Shown: piece after piece, positions 53,747-62,653 of the stretch
How the letters are laid out: every line of letters begins with the position of its first letter
Position numbering within the stretch: the first letter of the stretch is position 1
Assembly (NCBI GenBank): GCA_944376235.1
Contig: CALWCA010000004.1
Coordinates: 124,001-188,000 of the forward strand
Direction: 5' to 3'
Length of the DNA stretch: 64,000 bases
Source: an uncultured Clostridia bacterium
Lineage (GTDB): Bacteria; Bacillota; Clostridia; Oscillospirales; Feifaniaceae
Translations under genes and position numbers: made by a program
The notes under the pieces: model-generated
The model's input: only the letters and a program-made list of their open reading frames with translations
What the model was told of the DNA's origin: nothing
Database searches by the model: none

Positions 53747-54970
53747 CTATTGGAAGATGATTGGCGCGATGGCCGAAGCGAAGGCCACCGAGGCGATGGT
53801 GACGGTGACGAACCCGCCCACCACCATCTTGGGCAGCAGATAGGCCTTTGCCCGGGCGCGCTGCTCGTCGGTGACGCCTTCGCCCATCTCTCGCACGGCC
53901 TCGTTGGTCAGCAGCTCGGTGCCGGGGTAGCCGAACATGCAGGTGATGGCCACCGACAGCGACATGTAGGGCGAGTAGCCCACCAGCTTGCCGAGGATGG
54001 CCGCAATGAGACAGACGCCCACGGCCGAAAAGACCAGCATGCCCACCAGGGGGACGATCATGCTCAGCAGGCTGGAGGGCGAGATGCTCGCCAGCGAGCC
54101 CGGCAGCATAAACATCAGGCCCATGAGGCAAAAGCCGTAGGCGTTGGATTTCTGCAAAGACTCCTTCTCAAGAAAGCCCAGCCGCGTGAAAAGCATGCCA
54201 AACAGCAGATAGGCGATATTGGGGTTGAGGTAGTAGTTGGCGGGGCCGTCGCCGGGGATTTTTGTCATGAGCCCCGTGATGTTGGCAAGCGTGGCCACCA
54301 GGCCCAGCTTGAAGAGATACATGGTGGAGGTCTTGAATTTTTCGGGCGTCTCCTTGAAAATGCGCATGGAGGGCAGCTTGAGCTTGTCGGAGGGGAGATC
54401 GTCAGAGTCAAAGTCCCCCGCCTTGAGCTTTCTGGCAAGCTCCTTTTTCATGCCCAGCGTTGCAATGGGCATGCCCACAAAGCCCTGAAAGGCCAAAACC
54501 AGCACGGCAAAGCCGGCCAGCTCGGGACGCCCCGCCGCGTTTGCCGCCTCCTGAACCAAGATCCCGGCAATGGTGCCGCCCGCAATGGGGGGCGCCGCAA
54601 CCAGCGCGTACTCCCGCCCAAAGAGCGGAATGCCGACGGCAAAGGCGGCCACCAGAATGCCGCCAAGCCCCAAAAAGGCAATCAATACCGTTTTCCACTC
54701 CCGGCACATGGTCTCCAAATCAATCATGGTGCCCATGTTGGTGAGCAGCAGGGCAATGCCGAAGTTGGCGGTGACGGTGACAAGCCCCGAAGAGGTCGTG
54801 ACGTCGGCCGGCAAAACGCCCGCCCAAAAGGCAAACAGGAAAATAAAGCTGGCAAACAGCAGCGAGGGCACATAGCCCTTGGTCAGATGCGAGAGGAATT
54901 CGCCGACAAGATAGATCAGGCAACAAGCCGCGAAACAGGTGACAGGATTCCAAAAATTGGCAGCTAACAT
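53747..54970 (-). CDS. Sodium/glutamate symporter-like (GltS, ESS family) transporter
   Basis: A 407-residue membrane protein with about ten to twelve helices in two pseudo-repeated halves. Glycine-rich loops resembling GltS re-entrant regions (PPIAGGTIAGILVQEA in the first half, MFGYPGTELLTNEAV in the second) suggest Na+-coupled uptake of glutamate or a similar anion. The large loop KAGDFDSDDLPSDKLKLP is cytoplasmic. Family assignment is from topology and loop pattern and could be a relative with a different substrate. It has a long leader with a 41-codon ORF and its own promoter. It is divergent from the peptidase operon. Confidence 0.68.
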   Translation of the reverse strand: MLAANFWNPVTCFAACCLIYLVGEFLSHLTKGYVPSLLFASFIFLFAFWAGVLPADVTTSSGLVTVTANFGIALLLTNMGTMIDLETMCREWKTVLIAFLGLGGILVAAFAVGIPLFGREYALVAAPPIAGGTIAGILVQEAANAAGRPELAGFAVLVLAFQGFVGMPIATLGMKKELARKLKAGDFDSDDLPSDKLKLPSMRIFKETPEKFKTSTMYLFKLGLVATLANITGLMTKIPGDGPANYYLNPNIAYLLFGMLFTRLGFLEKESLQKSNAYGFCLMGLMFMLPGSLASISPSSLLSMIVPLVGMLVFSAVGVCLIAAILGKLVGYSPYMSLSVAITCMFGYPGTELLTNEAVREMGEGVTDEQRARAKAYLLPKMVVGGFVTVTIASVAFASAIAPIIFQ

Positions 54971-55024
54971 CGTTCGTACACTCTTTTCCGGGAGAGCCGC
55001 GCAAAGCGAAGGTCATCCCCTGTT

Positions 55025-55150
55025 TTATTTACGAACACCTGTGTCGGGTGAGCACCCCTTGGTAATTCGGTTGCAGACAGAAAAGGATACGGGAAATCCC
55101 GCAGTCGTCACATGAAAGAATACGCCAATGTCGCTAATGTCGCATAGCAT
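55025..55150 (-). CDS. Small 41-residue ORF in the gltS leader
   Basis: ATG 55150 follows a near-perfect ribosome site (AGGAGGTGA, 7-bp spacing) on the transcript of the gltS promoter; the stop is TAA at 55025, 54 bp before gltS. The start of the protein is MLCDISDIGVFFHVTTAGF and it includes three Cys residues. gltS itself has only a weak site (AAAAGAG). This could be a leader peptide coupling translation to gltS control, or a real small protein. No family is recognised. Confidence 0.5.
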   Translation of the reverse strand: MLCDISDIGVFFHVTTAGFPVSFSVCNRITKGCSPDTGVRK

Positions 55151-55239
55151 GGGGAACTCACCTCCTGATAAGCTAAAGCTTGTTTTTTTACAAATGGGGT
55201 GCGCAGCCGACGAGTGTGATCGGCGTGAATTTAGAGTGT

Positions 55240-55268
55240 ATTATCGTTAAAATTGAACAAAAAGTCAA
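55240..55268 (-). promoter_or_regulatory. Promoter of the GltS-like gene
   Basis: Minus strand TTGACT (55268-55263), 17 bp, GATAAT (55245-55240). Transcription from about 55233 gives a 263-base leader with the small ORF. Confidence 0.75.
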
Positions 55269-55269
55269 T

Positions 55270-55810
55270 CCTATTTTAACAAATTCGTCAATCAAGCCAG
55301 AAGGTGGAGTAAAATTGCATTTTCGGCTTGTGAAAACCCAACAAATGTCTTTCGAACAAGGACAAATGGCCGCGGCTACCCCGCATATTGCTTGAAATGG
55401 CAGGGGAAAAGGCAAAAAAACCCCCTCCGAAGAAATATTTTTTAGGTGAGCAAAGGGATTTTTGACGGTGTGATGCCAAAAAATTGAAAGAGGGAGAAGC
55501 CTGAAAAACGATACATTATCATACATTTTTAAGTTACCTAAAAAATATCAAGGCACTCTCTTGGAAAACGAAAAAGAAGAAAGACAAGGCGGAAAAGAAA
55601 GACAAAAAAGTGAATCAAGTGGCTTTTTCGATATTTTTCTTGTCACTGAAAAATTGAAAATAGTGCCACCCAAAGCCCGAAATTTCGTGTTTTTTGGTGC
55701 ATTTCCTATAGAGCGCGGGCCTTATAGAGCGCCGGAGTTGTGAGAAGTCGACAACAAGCGTATTTCAACATCATGAATTTGCTTTTTTCATTGACATATA
55801 AAACGAAAGT
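55270..55810. other. AT-rich gene-free spacer between gltS and the peptidase operon
   Basis: About 540 bp with much lower GC than all surroundings. ORFs of 60-71 codons occur on both strands but none has a ribosome site or coding-like composition. TTGACATATAAAACG (from 55792) has a -35-like element without a spaced -10. It may hold regulatory sites for the two divergent units. Confidence 0.6.
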
Positions 55811-55816
55811 TGTGGC

Positions 55817-55845
55817 TTGCCGAGAGCACTTTTCTCCGCTAAAGT
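55817..55845 (+). promoter_or_regulatory. Candidate promoter of the peptidase/DUF4438 operon
   Basis: TTGCCG (55817-55822), 17 bp, TAAAGT (55840-55845), 54 bp before the GTG start of the first gene. Weak hexamers, good spacing and position. Confidence 0.4.
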
Positions 55846-55898
55846 TATGAGGAATTAAAGACGCTTTGGACAAGCGCGCAAGGGAGAGTGAAACGACC

Positions 55899-57104
55899 GT
55901 GCCAAGCTATGAAAATATGTATAAGTATGCAAACGTCCTGGTGCGCAGGGGAGTGAATCTGCAGCCGGGGCAGATGCTTTACATTGAAGCTCCCACGGAG
56001 CACGAGTATTTTGTCAGCATCGTGGCAAAAGCGGCATACGACGCCGGCGCGTCGGATGTGGGCGTGGTGTGGAAGAGCAACCTGCTGGACCTGGTCAAGC
56101 TCTCCCAGCCCGAGATGCCCGAGAACACGCTGCTGCCCTGTGACTACGACGTGGTGGACTATTTTGCGGGCAAGGGCGCCGCTTTTTTGCGTCTTGAGAG
56201 TCCTGACCTGACCACCTTTGCAGACCTGCCGGCCGACCGGATCCAAAAAAAGGCGGTGGCCGACAGGGAGATTCGCGTGCGATACGGCAAGCTGGCGCAG
56301 GGGGCGGGGCAGAGCATTGCGGCGGTGCCGAGCGCAGGCTGGGCCAAGGCCGTGTTCCCCGACCTGCCGGAGCAGCAGGCGGTGGAAAAGCTGTGGGACT
56401 GCGTGCTGTCCTGCACGCGCTGCATGGAGCCAGACCCCATTGCGGCGTGGGACGAGTTTATCCGCCGCACCAACGAGCGCAAGCGCATCCTCAACGAAAA
56501 GAAATACGTCACCTTCCATTATAAGAGCGCCAAGACCGACCTGATGATGAGCCCCATTGACGACCAGAGCTGGGGCGGCGGCTGCATCGAGGTGCCGGGC
56601 GGCAAGGTGTATACGCCAAACGTCCCCACCGAGGAGGTCTTCACGGTGCCCCACAAGTACAAGGTCAACGGGGTGGTGTGCTCGACCATGCCCCTCAACT
56701 TCCGGGGCAAGATTGTCGACGATTTCCGCCTGGTGCTCAAGGACGGCAAGGTGGTGGAGTATTCGGCGGCCGTGGGCGAAGACGTCCTCAAGAGCATCCT
56801 CGAGACCGACGAGGGCTCCTGCTACTTCGGCGAGATGGCGCTGGTGGATCAGAGATCGCCCATTGCCAGGCAGGGCGTGATTTTCTACAACACGCTGTAT
56901 GACGAAAACGCCTCCTGCCACATTGCGCTGGGCCTGGCCGGCGCACGGGGGGGTATGACCGACGAGGAGCGCGAGGCCAAGGGCATCAACCACTCCATTT
57001 TACATGTGGATTTCATGGTGGGCTCCGACGACATGAGCATTCGCGGCCAGAAGCAGGACGGCACCTGGGAAGACGTGTTTGTCAACGGACGCTGGGCCTG
57101 GTGA
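55899..57104 (+). CDS. Aminopeptidase, M29 family (AmpS/PepS-like)
   Basis: A 401-residue metallo-aminopeptidase. GTG 55899 is chosen (AGGGAGAG 10 bp upstream) since the family begins YENMYKYANVLVRRGVNLQPGQ; TTG 55866 would add 11 residues. The metal ligands of M29 enzymes are all recognisable: Glu in VPTEEVFTVP, Glu in CYFGEMALV, His in SCHIALG with the Tyr/Asn of FYNTLYDENAS, and His/Asp in ILHVDFMVGS. It removes N-terminal residues from peptides in the cytoplasm. First gene of an operon with a second peptidase and an amidohydrolase. Confidence 0.92.
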   Translation: MPSYENMYKYANVLVRRGVNLQPGQMLYIEAPTEHEYFVSIVAKAAYDAGASDVGVVWKSNLLDLVKLSQPEMPENTLLPCDYDVVDYFAGKGAAFLRLESPDLTTFADLPADRIQKKAVADREIRVRYGKLAQGAGQSIAAVPSAGWAKAVFPDLPEQQAVEKLWDCVLSCTRCMEPDPIAAWDEFIRRTNERKRILNEKKYVTFHYKSAKTDLMMSPIDDQSWGGGCIEVPGGKVYTPNVPTEEVFTVPHKYKVNGVVCSTMPLNFRGKIVDDFRLVLKDGKVVEYSAAVGEDVLKSILETDEGSCYFGEMALVDQRSPIARQGVIFYNTLYDENASCHIALGLAGARGGMTDEEREAKGINHSILHVDFMVGSDDMSIRGQKQDGTWEDVFVNGRWAW

Positions 57105-57196
57105 CAGCGAAGGCCTCTGGCAGTCTCAGGGGACAAAAGGGGCCGCTTTGGCCAAAAGATTTTTCGACAGAAAATTGACAGAAAAGAGAGAACGCC

Positions 57197-58279
57197 ATGC
57201 AGGACACCCTCTTGAAAACCAATGGAAATACCGCTCCCCAAATGGATGGGGAGGATTTGAATTACATGCTCGGGCAGCTTGAGGCCGTGATGGCAATTGA
57301 CAGCCCCTCGGGCTATTTCCCCGAAATCGAAGACTACCTCGTGCGCGAGCTGGAGGACATGGGCTATGCGCCCGCGAGGCTGCGCAAGGGCGGGGTGCAG
57401 GTCTTCCTGGGCGGACAGGGAGACGACGCCCTGGTGGCCGCCCACGCCGACACGCTGGGCGCCGTGGTGCGCTGCATCAAGCCCGACGGAAGGCTGATGC
57501 TGGCCCCGGTGGGCGGCCTGTTTGCCGGCCACTGCGAGAGGGAGAACGTGCGCGTGACCACGCGCGGCGGGCGCAAATACACCGGCTTTATCGCGCGCAC
57601 CAACGCCTCGCTGCACATCCAGAGCGAGGAGGAGCTGGCGGCAAAGGCCGATTTCACCAAAAACGTCGAGGTCGTGCTCGACGAGGACGTGCAAAGCGAG
57701 CAGGACGTGCGGGCGCTGGGCGTGCGCGCGGGGGATTTCGTGGCGCTCGACCCCCGGTACACCGTGACGGATTCCGGCTACATCAAGAGCCGCTTTCTTG
57801 ACGACAAGGCGGCGGTGGCGGTGCTGCTGGCCTATGCGCGGCACCTCAAGCGGCACAAGCTGACGCCGTCGCGCGCGGTGTGGGCGCACTTCTCGCTGCA
57901 CGAGGAGATTGGCCACGGCGCCACGGGCGGCCTGCCCGAGGGCCTGACCGAGATTCTGGCCATGGACATGGGCTGCGTGGGCAGCTTCACCGAGGCGGGG
58001 GAGAAAAAGGTTTCGATCTGCGCCAAGGACGCCTCCTTCCCCTATCACTACGACGTGGTGACAAGGCTCATCGAGACGGCCGAGCGGGAGGGCCTTTGCT
58101 ACGGGGTGGACGTCTACTACCCGCACTACGGCTCCGACGCAAACGCCGCCCTGCGCGCGGGACTCGACCTGCGCCACGGGCTGATCGGCCCGGGGGTGTA
58201 CGGCTGCCACGACTATGAGCGCACCCATGTGGAGGCGCTCAAAAACACCTTTTTGCTGCTGAAAGCCTATTTTGCATAA
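57197..58279 (+). CDS. M42 family metallopeptidase (glutamyl aminopeptidase-like)
   Basis: A 360-residue dinuclear zinc peptidase; AGAGAACG precedes ATG 57197. Metal ligands appear as AAHADTLGAVV (His, Asp), RFLDDKAAVA (Asp), HEEIGHGA (catalytic Glu-Glu), MDMGCVG (Asp) and GCHDYERTH (His). M42 enzymes form tetrahedral 12-mers that trim oligopeptides. Compared with most, this one has an N-terminal extension of about 23 residues before the LGQLEAVMAIDSPSGYF core. With the M29 gene 92 bp upstream, it suggests staged digestion of imported peptides. Confidence 0.92.
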   Translation: MQDTLLKTNGNTAPQMDGEDLNYMLGQLEAVMAIDSPSGYFPEIEDYLVRELEDMGYAPARLRKGGVQVFLGGQGDDALVAAHADTLGAVVRCIKPDGRLMLAPVGGLFAGHCERENVRVTTRGGRKYTGFIARTNASLHIQSEEELAAKADFTKNVEVVLDEDVQSEQDVRALGVRAGDFVALDPRYTVTDSGYIKSRFLDDKAAVAVLLAYARHLKRHKLTPSRAVWAHFSLHEEIGHGATGGLPEGLTEILAMDMGCVGSFTEAGEKKVSICAKDASFPYHYDVVTRLIETAEREGLCYGVDVYYPHYGSDANAALRAGLDLRHGLIGPGVYGCHDYERTHVEALKNTFLLLKAYFA

Positions 58280-58333
58280 TGCGCGCCGGCAGAAGGCCGG
58301 CACGCGCAGACAAAGAGAGAGGAGAGGGAAGAC

Positions 58334-59497
58334 ATGATTGCACTGACTGGCGGGAGAATCCTTCCCGTTGCGGGAGAGCCCATCGAAAAGGGCACCGTTT
58401 TGGTCGAAAACGGCAAGATCAAGGCGGTGGGCGCCGACCTGGAGGTCCCGGCAGGGGCGCAGGTCGTCGACGTGACCGGCATGTGGGTCACGCCCGGCCT
58501 GATTGACGTGCACACCCACATTTCGGTCATGGGCGAGCCCGCCCCGACCGACACGGTGGACGGCAACGAGGGCTCTTCGCCCATCACGCCCCATCTGCGC
58601 GTGATCGACGCGCTCAACCCGCGCGACGTGGGCATCACCGAGAGCGTCAAGGCCGGCTTTACCACCTGCTACACCGGCCCCGGCTCGGCCAACATCATCG
58701 GCGGCACCGGCACGGCCATCAAGCTGCGCCACGGCCGCACCATTGACGACATTGTCATCCCCGGCACCGTACAGATGAAGATGGCGCTGGGAGAGAACCC
58801 CAAGAAGTTCTATGGCGACATGAAGAAGCAGCCGCCCATGACCCGCATGATGACGGCGGCCATGCTGCGCGAGACGCTGACGGCGGCGGTGGAGTATTCC
58901 GAGGCGCTGCGCGAGGCCGAGAAGAAGGGCGAAAAGCCCCCCAAGAAGGACATGAAGCTGGCCGCCCTCGTGCCGGTGGTGCGCGGCGAGATGAGAGTGA
59001 GAATCCACTGCCATCGCTGCGACGACATCTACACCGCCATCCGCATCTCCGAGGAGTTTGGGCTCGACTTCACGCTTGAGCACTGCACCGAGGGCTACAT
59101 GATTGCCGACATTCTGGCCCAAAAGAAGATCCCCTGCGTGGTGGGCCCCCTGACCATGGGCCTGCGCAAGAGGGAAATCTGGAATGCCGATCTCAACAAC
59201 GCAAAGACCCTGCTTGAGGCGGGCGTGGAGTTCTCCTTTACCGAGGACGCCAGCGCCGGAACCAAGTGGCTGCCCATGCACATTGGCCTTTGCATCGGCA
59301 GAGGGCTGCCCGAGGACGCCGCCCTGCGCGCCGTGACCATCAACCCCGCGCGCATCCTGGGCCTGGACAACCGCCTGGGCACGCTTGAGCCCGGCAAGGA
59401 CGCGGATCTGGCCGTCTTCAACGGCAACCCCTTCCTCAACACCACGCTGTGCAAGGCCACCATGATCGACGGCGTCTTCGAGCATAACGAGCTCTAA
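58334..59497 (+). CDS. Amidohydrolase (imidazolonepropionase/prolidase-like)
   Basis: A 387-residue metal-dependent hydrolase of the amidohydrolase superfamily. GAGAGGAGAGG precedes ATG 58334. The HxH motif is in LIDVHTHIS, further His residues in VRIHCHRCDD and LEHCTEGY, and the catalytic Asp in FSFTEDAS; GRGLPEDAALRAVTINPARILG and LGTLEPGKDADLAVFNGNP are typical C-terminal motifs. It likely cleaves an amide bond of a cyclic amide, N-acyl amino acid or dipeptide produced by the neighbouring peptidases. The exact substrate is unknown. Confidence 0.88.
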   Translation: MIALTGGRILPVAGEPIEKGTVLVENGKIKAVGADLEVPAGAQVVDVTGMWVTPGLIDVHTHISVMGEPAPTDTVDGNEGSSPITPHLRVIDALNPRDVGITESVKAGFTTCYTGPGSANIIGGTGTAIKLRHGRTIDDIVIPGTVQMKMALGENPKKFYGDMKKQPPMTRMMTAAMLRETLTAAVEYSEALREAEKKGEKPPKKDMKLAALVPVVRGEMRVRIHCHRCDDIYTAIRISEEFGLDFTLEHCTEGYMIADILAQKKIPCVVGPLTMGLRKREIWNADLNNAKTLLEAGVEFSFTEDASAGTKWLPMHIGLCIGRGLPEDAALRAVTINPARILGLDNRLGTLEPGKDADLAVFNGNPFLNTTLCKATMIDGVFEHNEL

Positions 59498-59592
59498 GGC
59501 ACCCCTTGGAACATCGCCCTTTCAACCGTTCCCAAAGCCTGAGGGTCAGGCTGCAATAAAACTTTAAAAAAAGTAAGGAGAGCAAAAACACC

Positions 59593-61155
59593 ATGAAGAC
59601 CAAGAAGATCCTTGCGCTTCTCCTGGCCGCCGTCATGCTGTGCAGCTTTGCCGCTGCCTGCAGCAGCGACGAGGGAGAAGAGACCGGTGGCGTGAAGGAC
59701 ACGCTGGTGGTTGCCATCAACGGCGAGCCCACCAAGCTGACCCCCTATCTCGACACCTCCGCCAACAACACCATCGTGGAAATCCAGATGCTCGAGCCCC
59801 TGTTCCGCATGGACAACGAGGGCAATGTGCATCCCCTGCTGGCCGAGAGCTATGAGTATGAGGATGAGAGCACCCTCGTGGTCAAGCTCAAGGAGGGCAT
59901 CAAGTTCCACAACGGCGATCCCCTGACCGCCGACGAGGTGCTCTTCACCTACCGCAAGTATGCCGAGCAGCCTGCCGGCTCCACCAACCTGGACATGATC
60001 GACACCGAGAACTCCTTTGCGCGTGACGAGCACACGGTTGTCTTCAAGCTCAACTACTCCTACGGTCCCCTGATCCGTCTGATGTCGACCACCGCCACCT
60101 GCATCGTCAGCTCCCGCGCCATCGAGGAGCTGGGTGAGGACGGCTTCTCGCGCGCCCCCGTGGGCACCGGCCCCTACAAGATGGGTACCTGGGAGAGCGG
60201 CTCTTCCATCACCCTGGTCCGCAACGACGAATACTGGGGCACCCCGGCCGTGACCCCCAACCTGGAATTCCGCATCATCGTGGAAGCCACCAACCGCTGC
60301 ATCGAGCTTGAGACCGGCTCCATCGACATCGCCCTGGACATCCAGGCCAACGACATGGCCCGTATCAGCGAGAACCCCGACCTGACCCTGGTTCAGACCC
60401 CCGGCGTGGGCGTCACCATCGCCCGTATCAACACCCTGAAGGAACCCCTGACCGATCCCCGCGTGCGCCTGGCCCTCATCAAGGCGCTGGATGTGGACGC
60501 TGCCGTTGAGGCCGTCTACGGCGGCAAGGGCAAGCGCGCCTGGAACGGCACCGCCTCCACCATCTGGGGCTACGACGACACCTACTCCAAGGAGAACTAC
60601 GCCTACGATGTCGAGGCTGCCAAGCAGCTCATGATCGACGCCGGCTATCCCAACGGCTTTGACCTCACCATCCTGACCTCCGACGACACCTCCCGCTCCC
60701 TGTTTGCCGAAATCATGCAAAACCAGTGGAAGGAGCTGGGCATCAACACCAAGGTCCAGGTCTATGAGGTCGGTACCTTCTTCGAGTACTTCCGCTCCGC
60801 CGACTACCAGATCTGCATGGTCTCGCTCAACAACGACATGCAGGATCCCGACAACTCGCTCATGACCATGTTCCACACCGGCATGTCGGAGGTCCCGGTC
60901 TACGATAACAGCAAGGTCGACGAGCTGCTCATCCAGGGCCGTCAGGAGACCGACGAGACCAAGCGCCTTGAAATCTACAAGGAAGTCCAGCGCATCCTGC
61001 AGGAGGACGTCGCCGTGCTGCCTCTGGCCGAGCTCGATGTCATCTCCGCCACCCGTGCCAACGTGACCGGTTTTGAGCCCATGGCCAACACCACCACCCG
61101 CTTTGCCACGGTCGGCTTCGCCGATGCCACCGCCGGTACCGAGACTGCCGAATAA
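59593..61155 (+). CDS. Peptide-type ABC solute-binding lipoprotein (DppA/OppA family)
   Basis: A 520-residue family-5 binding protein. Signal peptide with Cys23 as the lipidated residue (SFAAACSS), then the SBP_bac_5 pattern: LVVAINGEPTKLTPY, LEPLFRMDNEGNVHPLLAESYE, VKLKEGIKFHNGDPLTADEV, GTGPYKMGTWE and RVRLALIKALDVD. It binds peptides or similar ligands on the outer membrane face. TAAGGAG precedes ATG 59593. No permease or ATPase genes follow; an MFS carrier does instead. Codon use here is more C-ending than in nearby genes, which may reflect high expression. Confidence 0.93.
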   Translation: MKTKKILALLLAAVMLCSFAAACSSDEGEETGGVKDTLVVAINGEPTKLTPYLDTSANNTIVEIQMLEPLFRMDNEGNVHPLLAESYEYEDESTLVVKLKEGIKFHNGDPLTADEVLFTYRKYAEQPAGSTNLDMIDTENSFARDEHTVVFKLNYSYGPLIRLMSTTATCIVSSRAIEELGEDGFSRAPVGTGPYKMGTWESGSSITLVRNDEYWGTPAVTPNLEFRIIVEATNRCIELETGSIDIALDIQANDMARISENPDLTLVQTPGVGVTIARINTLKEPLTDPRVRLALIKALDVDAAVEAVYGGKGKRAWNGTASTIWGYDDTYSKENYAYDVEAAKQLMIDAGYPNGFDLTILTSDDTSRSLFAEIMQNQWKELGINTKVQVYEVGTFFEYFRSADYQICMVSLNNDMQDPDNSLMTMFHTGMSEVPVYDNSKVDELLIQGRQETDETKRLEIYKEVQRILQEDVAVLPLAELDVISATRANVTGFEPMANTTTRFATVGFADATAGTETAE

Positions 61156-61323
61156 GACATGATTCTTCCGGCGCCCACCTTCTGTGCGGCTCCGGGCTTC
61201 CAACCGGCACTTCTCCAGAAAAGAAACCTGCAGGTTGTGTCGGTCAGCGCCGGCCCGACCCAGCACTTCTGAAATTCCCCAGCGCCCAAGGCGCAGGATT
61301 TGCTGGACTTGTCGCCTGTCTCC

Positions 61324-61355
61324 CTTGAAGCCGCGGCGTTGCCCGCGGCTTCAAG
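61324..61355 (+). other. Hairpin between the binding-protein and MFS genes
   Basis: A perfect 13-bp stem (61324-61336 with 61343-61355, 6-base loop) without a T-run, about 170 bp after the SBP stop. It may stabilise the abundant SBP message or partly end transcription. Confidence 0.65.
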
Positions 61356-61407
61356 GGGTCATGGGCGAATTTTGGCCGGAATTTGATAAGCAGGAGTTGT
61401 CTTTTCC

Positions 61408-62613
61408 TTGAACAACACGACCAGAGTGGCGATCATGACCGCCACAAACTTTTTTACCGGAGGCATGCTGTCCACCAACATCTCGGTGCTGGCCACCCTC
61501 CTGAAAGAGGACATCGGGCTGACTAGCGGGCAGTTTGGCGTGATTTTTGCCATGTCCGGCATCGTGACCGGCCTGCTGGGCGCCTTTCCCGGCATCCTCA
61601 TCGACAAAATCGGCCCCAAGCGCGGCATGATTTTGGGCTACTTCCTCACCTGGACCCCCATGGTGCTCTTTCCCCTCATCCAAACGCCCTGGCCGGTCTT
61701 TTTGGCCCTCTTTTTCACGGCCTTCGGCAGCTCGCTCAACATGCCGTCGACCTCGGCCATCGTCAAGGCGCTCAAAATCACCAACTTCAGCAAGATCCTG
61801 GGCGTCAACATCGTGGCAAACTCCACCGGCGCCTTCATCACCCAGACCTTTTCCCCCCGCCTCATCCCCGTGATGGGCGGAAGCTGGAGAAATGTGATCT
61901 GGCTCTTTACCGGCATCACCTTGATGTTTGGCCTGTTTGCCATTTTCACCATCTCAAGGCTCGACATCGGCCATGCCGACGTGTCCTCGGCCGCCCGCCG
62001 CTTTGACAAGAGCGTCAAGGTGCCCGCCGAGTGCAGACGCAGCATGTGGTCGCTGGCCGTGCTCTATGCCGGTACCATGGGCACCAGCGTGGCGGTGAGC
62101 AGCTGGCTGCCCACCCTCATGGCCGAGCGCGGCTACGACACCGTGACGGCCGGCACCATCGCCTCCTTTCAGACGGTGGGCGCCCTGGCAACGGCGCTGC
62201 TGGTGCCCCTCTTTTTCGAAAGGCTGCTGCACAACACCCTGACAACCCCCATTGCCGGCCTTGCGGTGCTGGGCATTGTCATGACCATCCTGTCGTCGCA
62301 GACGCTTTTCCTCATCAAGGCCGCCGCCCTTTGCGCCGGCATTGCCTTTAACTTTTTGTCCCTGCATGCCCAGCGCGACATCATCTCGTCGGCGCCGGAA
62401 CACGTCTCGGGCAAATACGTCTCCACAATCAACGCCTGCGCCAACTGCAGCGGCGTGATGTCGGTCATGGGCATCGGCATGCTGACCACCTCGCAGGGCA
62501 AGCTGCTCTATCTGTGCTGCTTTGCCTGCCTCATCCTGGTGGGCGGCCTGCTCTACCGCTCGGCCCATCGCGCGGCACAGCAGGCTCAAGCGCAGCCGGT
62601 ATCCGCCAACTAA
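61408..62613 (+). CDS. Major facilitator superfamily transporter
   Basis: A 401-residue carrier with twelve likely helices. TTG 61408 has AGGAG 11 bp upstream and the first helix starts soon after (VAIMTATNFFTGGMLSTN). The MFS loop after helix 2 reads GILIDKIGPKRG (G-x3-D-x2-G-x-R/K pattern). A matching MFS sequence family cannot be named. It could import the product of the peptidases or export an amino acid end product. It is likely co-transcribed with the two DUF4438 genes that follow. Confidence 0.87.
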   Translation: MNNTTRVAIMTATNFFTGGMLSTNISVLATLLKEDIGLTSGQFGVIFAMSGIVTGLLGAFPGILIDKIGPKRGMILGYFLTWTPMVLFPLIQTPWPVFLALFFTAFGSSLNMPSTSAIVKALKITNFSKILGVNIVANSTGAFITQTFSPRLIPVMGGSWRNVIWLFTGITLMFGLFAIFTISRLDIGHADVSSAARRFDKSVKVPAECRRSMWSLAVLYAGTMGTSVAVSSWLPTLMAERGYDTVTAGTIASFQTVGALATALLVPLFFERLLHNTLTTPIAGLAVLGIVMTILSSQTLFLIKAAALCAGIAFNFLSLHAQRDIISSAPEHVSGKYVSTINACANCSGVMSVMGIGMLTTSQGKLLYLCCFACLILVGGLLYRSAHRAAQQAQAQPVSAN

Positions 62614-62653
62614 AACCGGGATCCGTCAACAAAACAAAGGGGAGGACGAGAAC

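Noticed and set aside
56885-59485. 866-codon open frame on the minus strand opposite the peptidase operon
   Set aside because: It is a GC-driven shadow of three well-supported + strand genes (M29, M42, amidohydrolase); its translation is low-complexity His/Gly/Val/Leu-rich without motifs.
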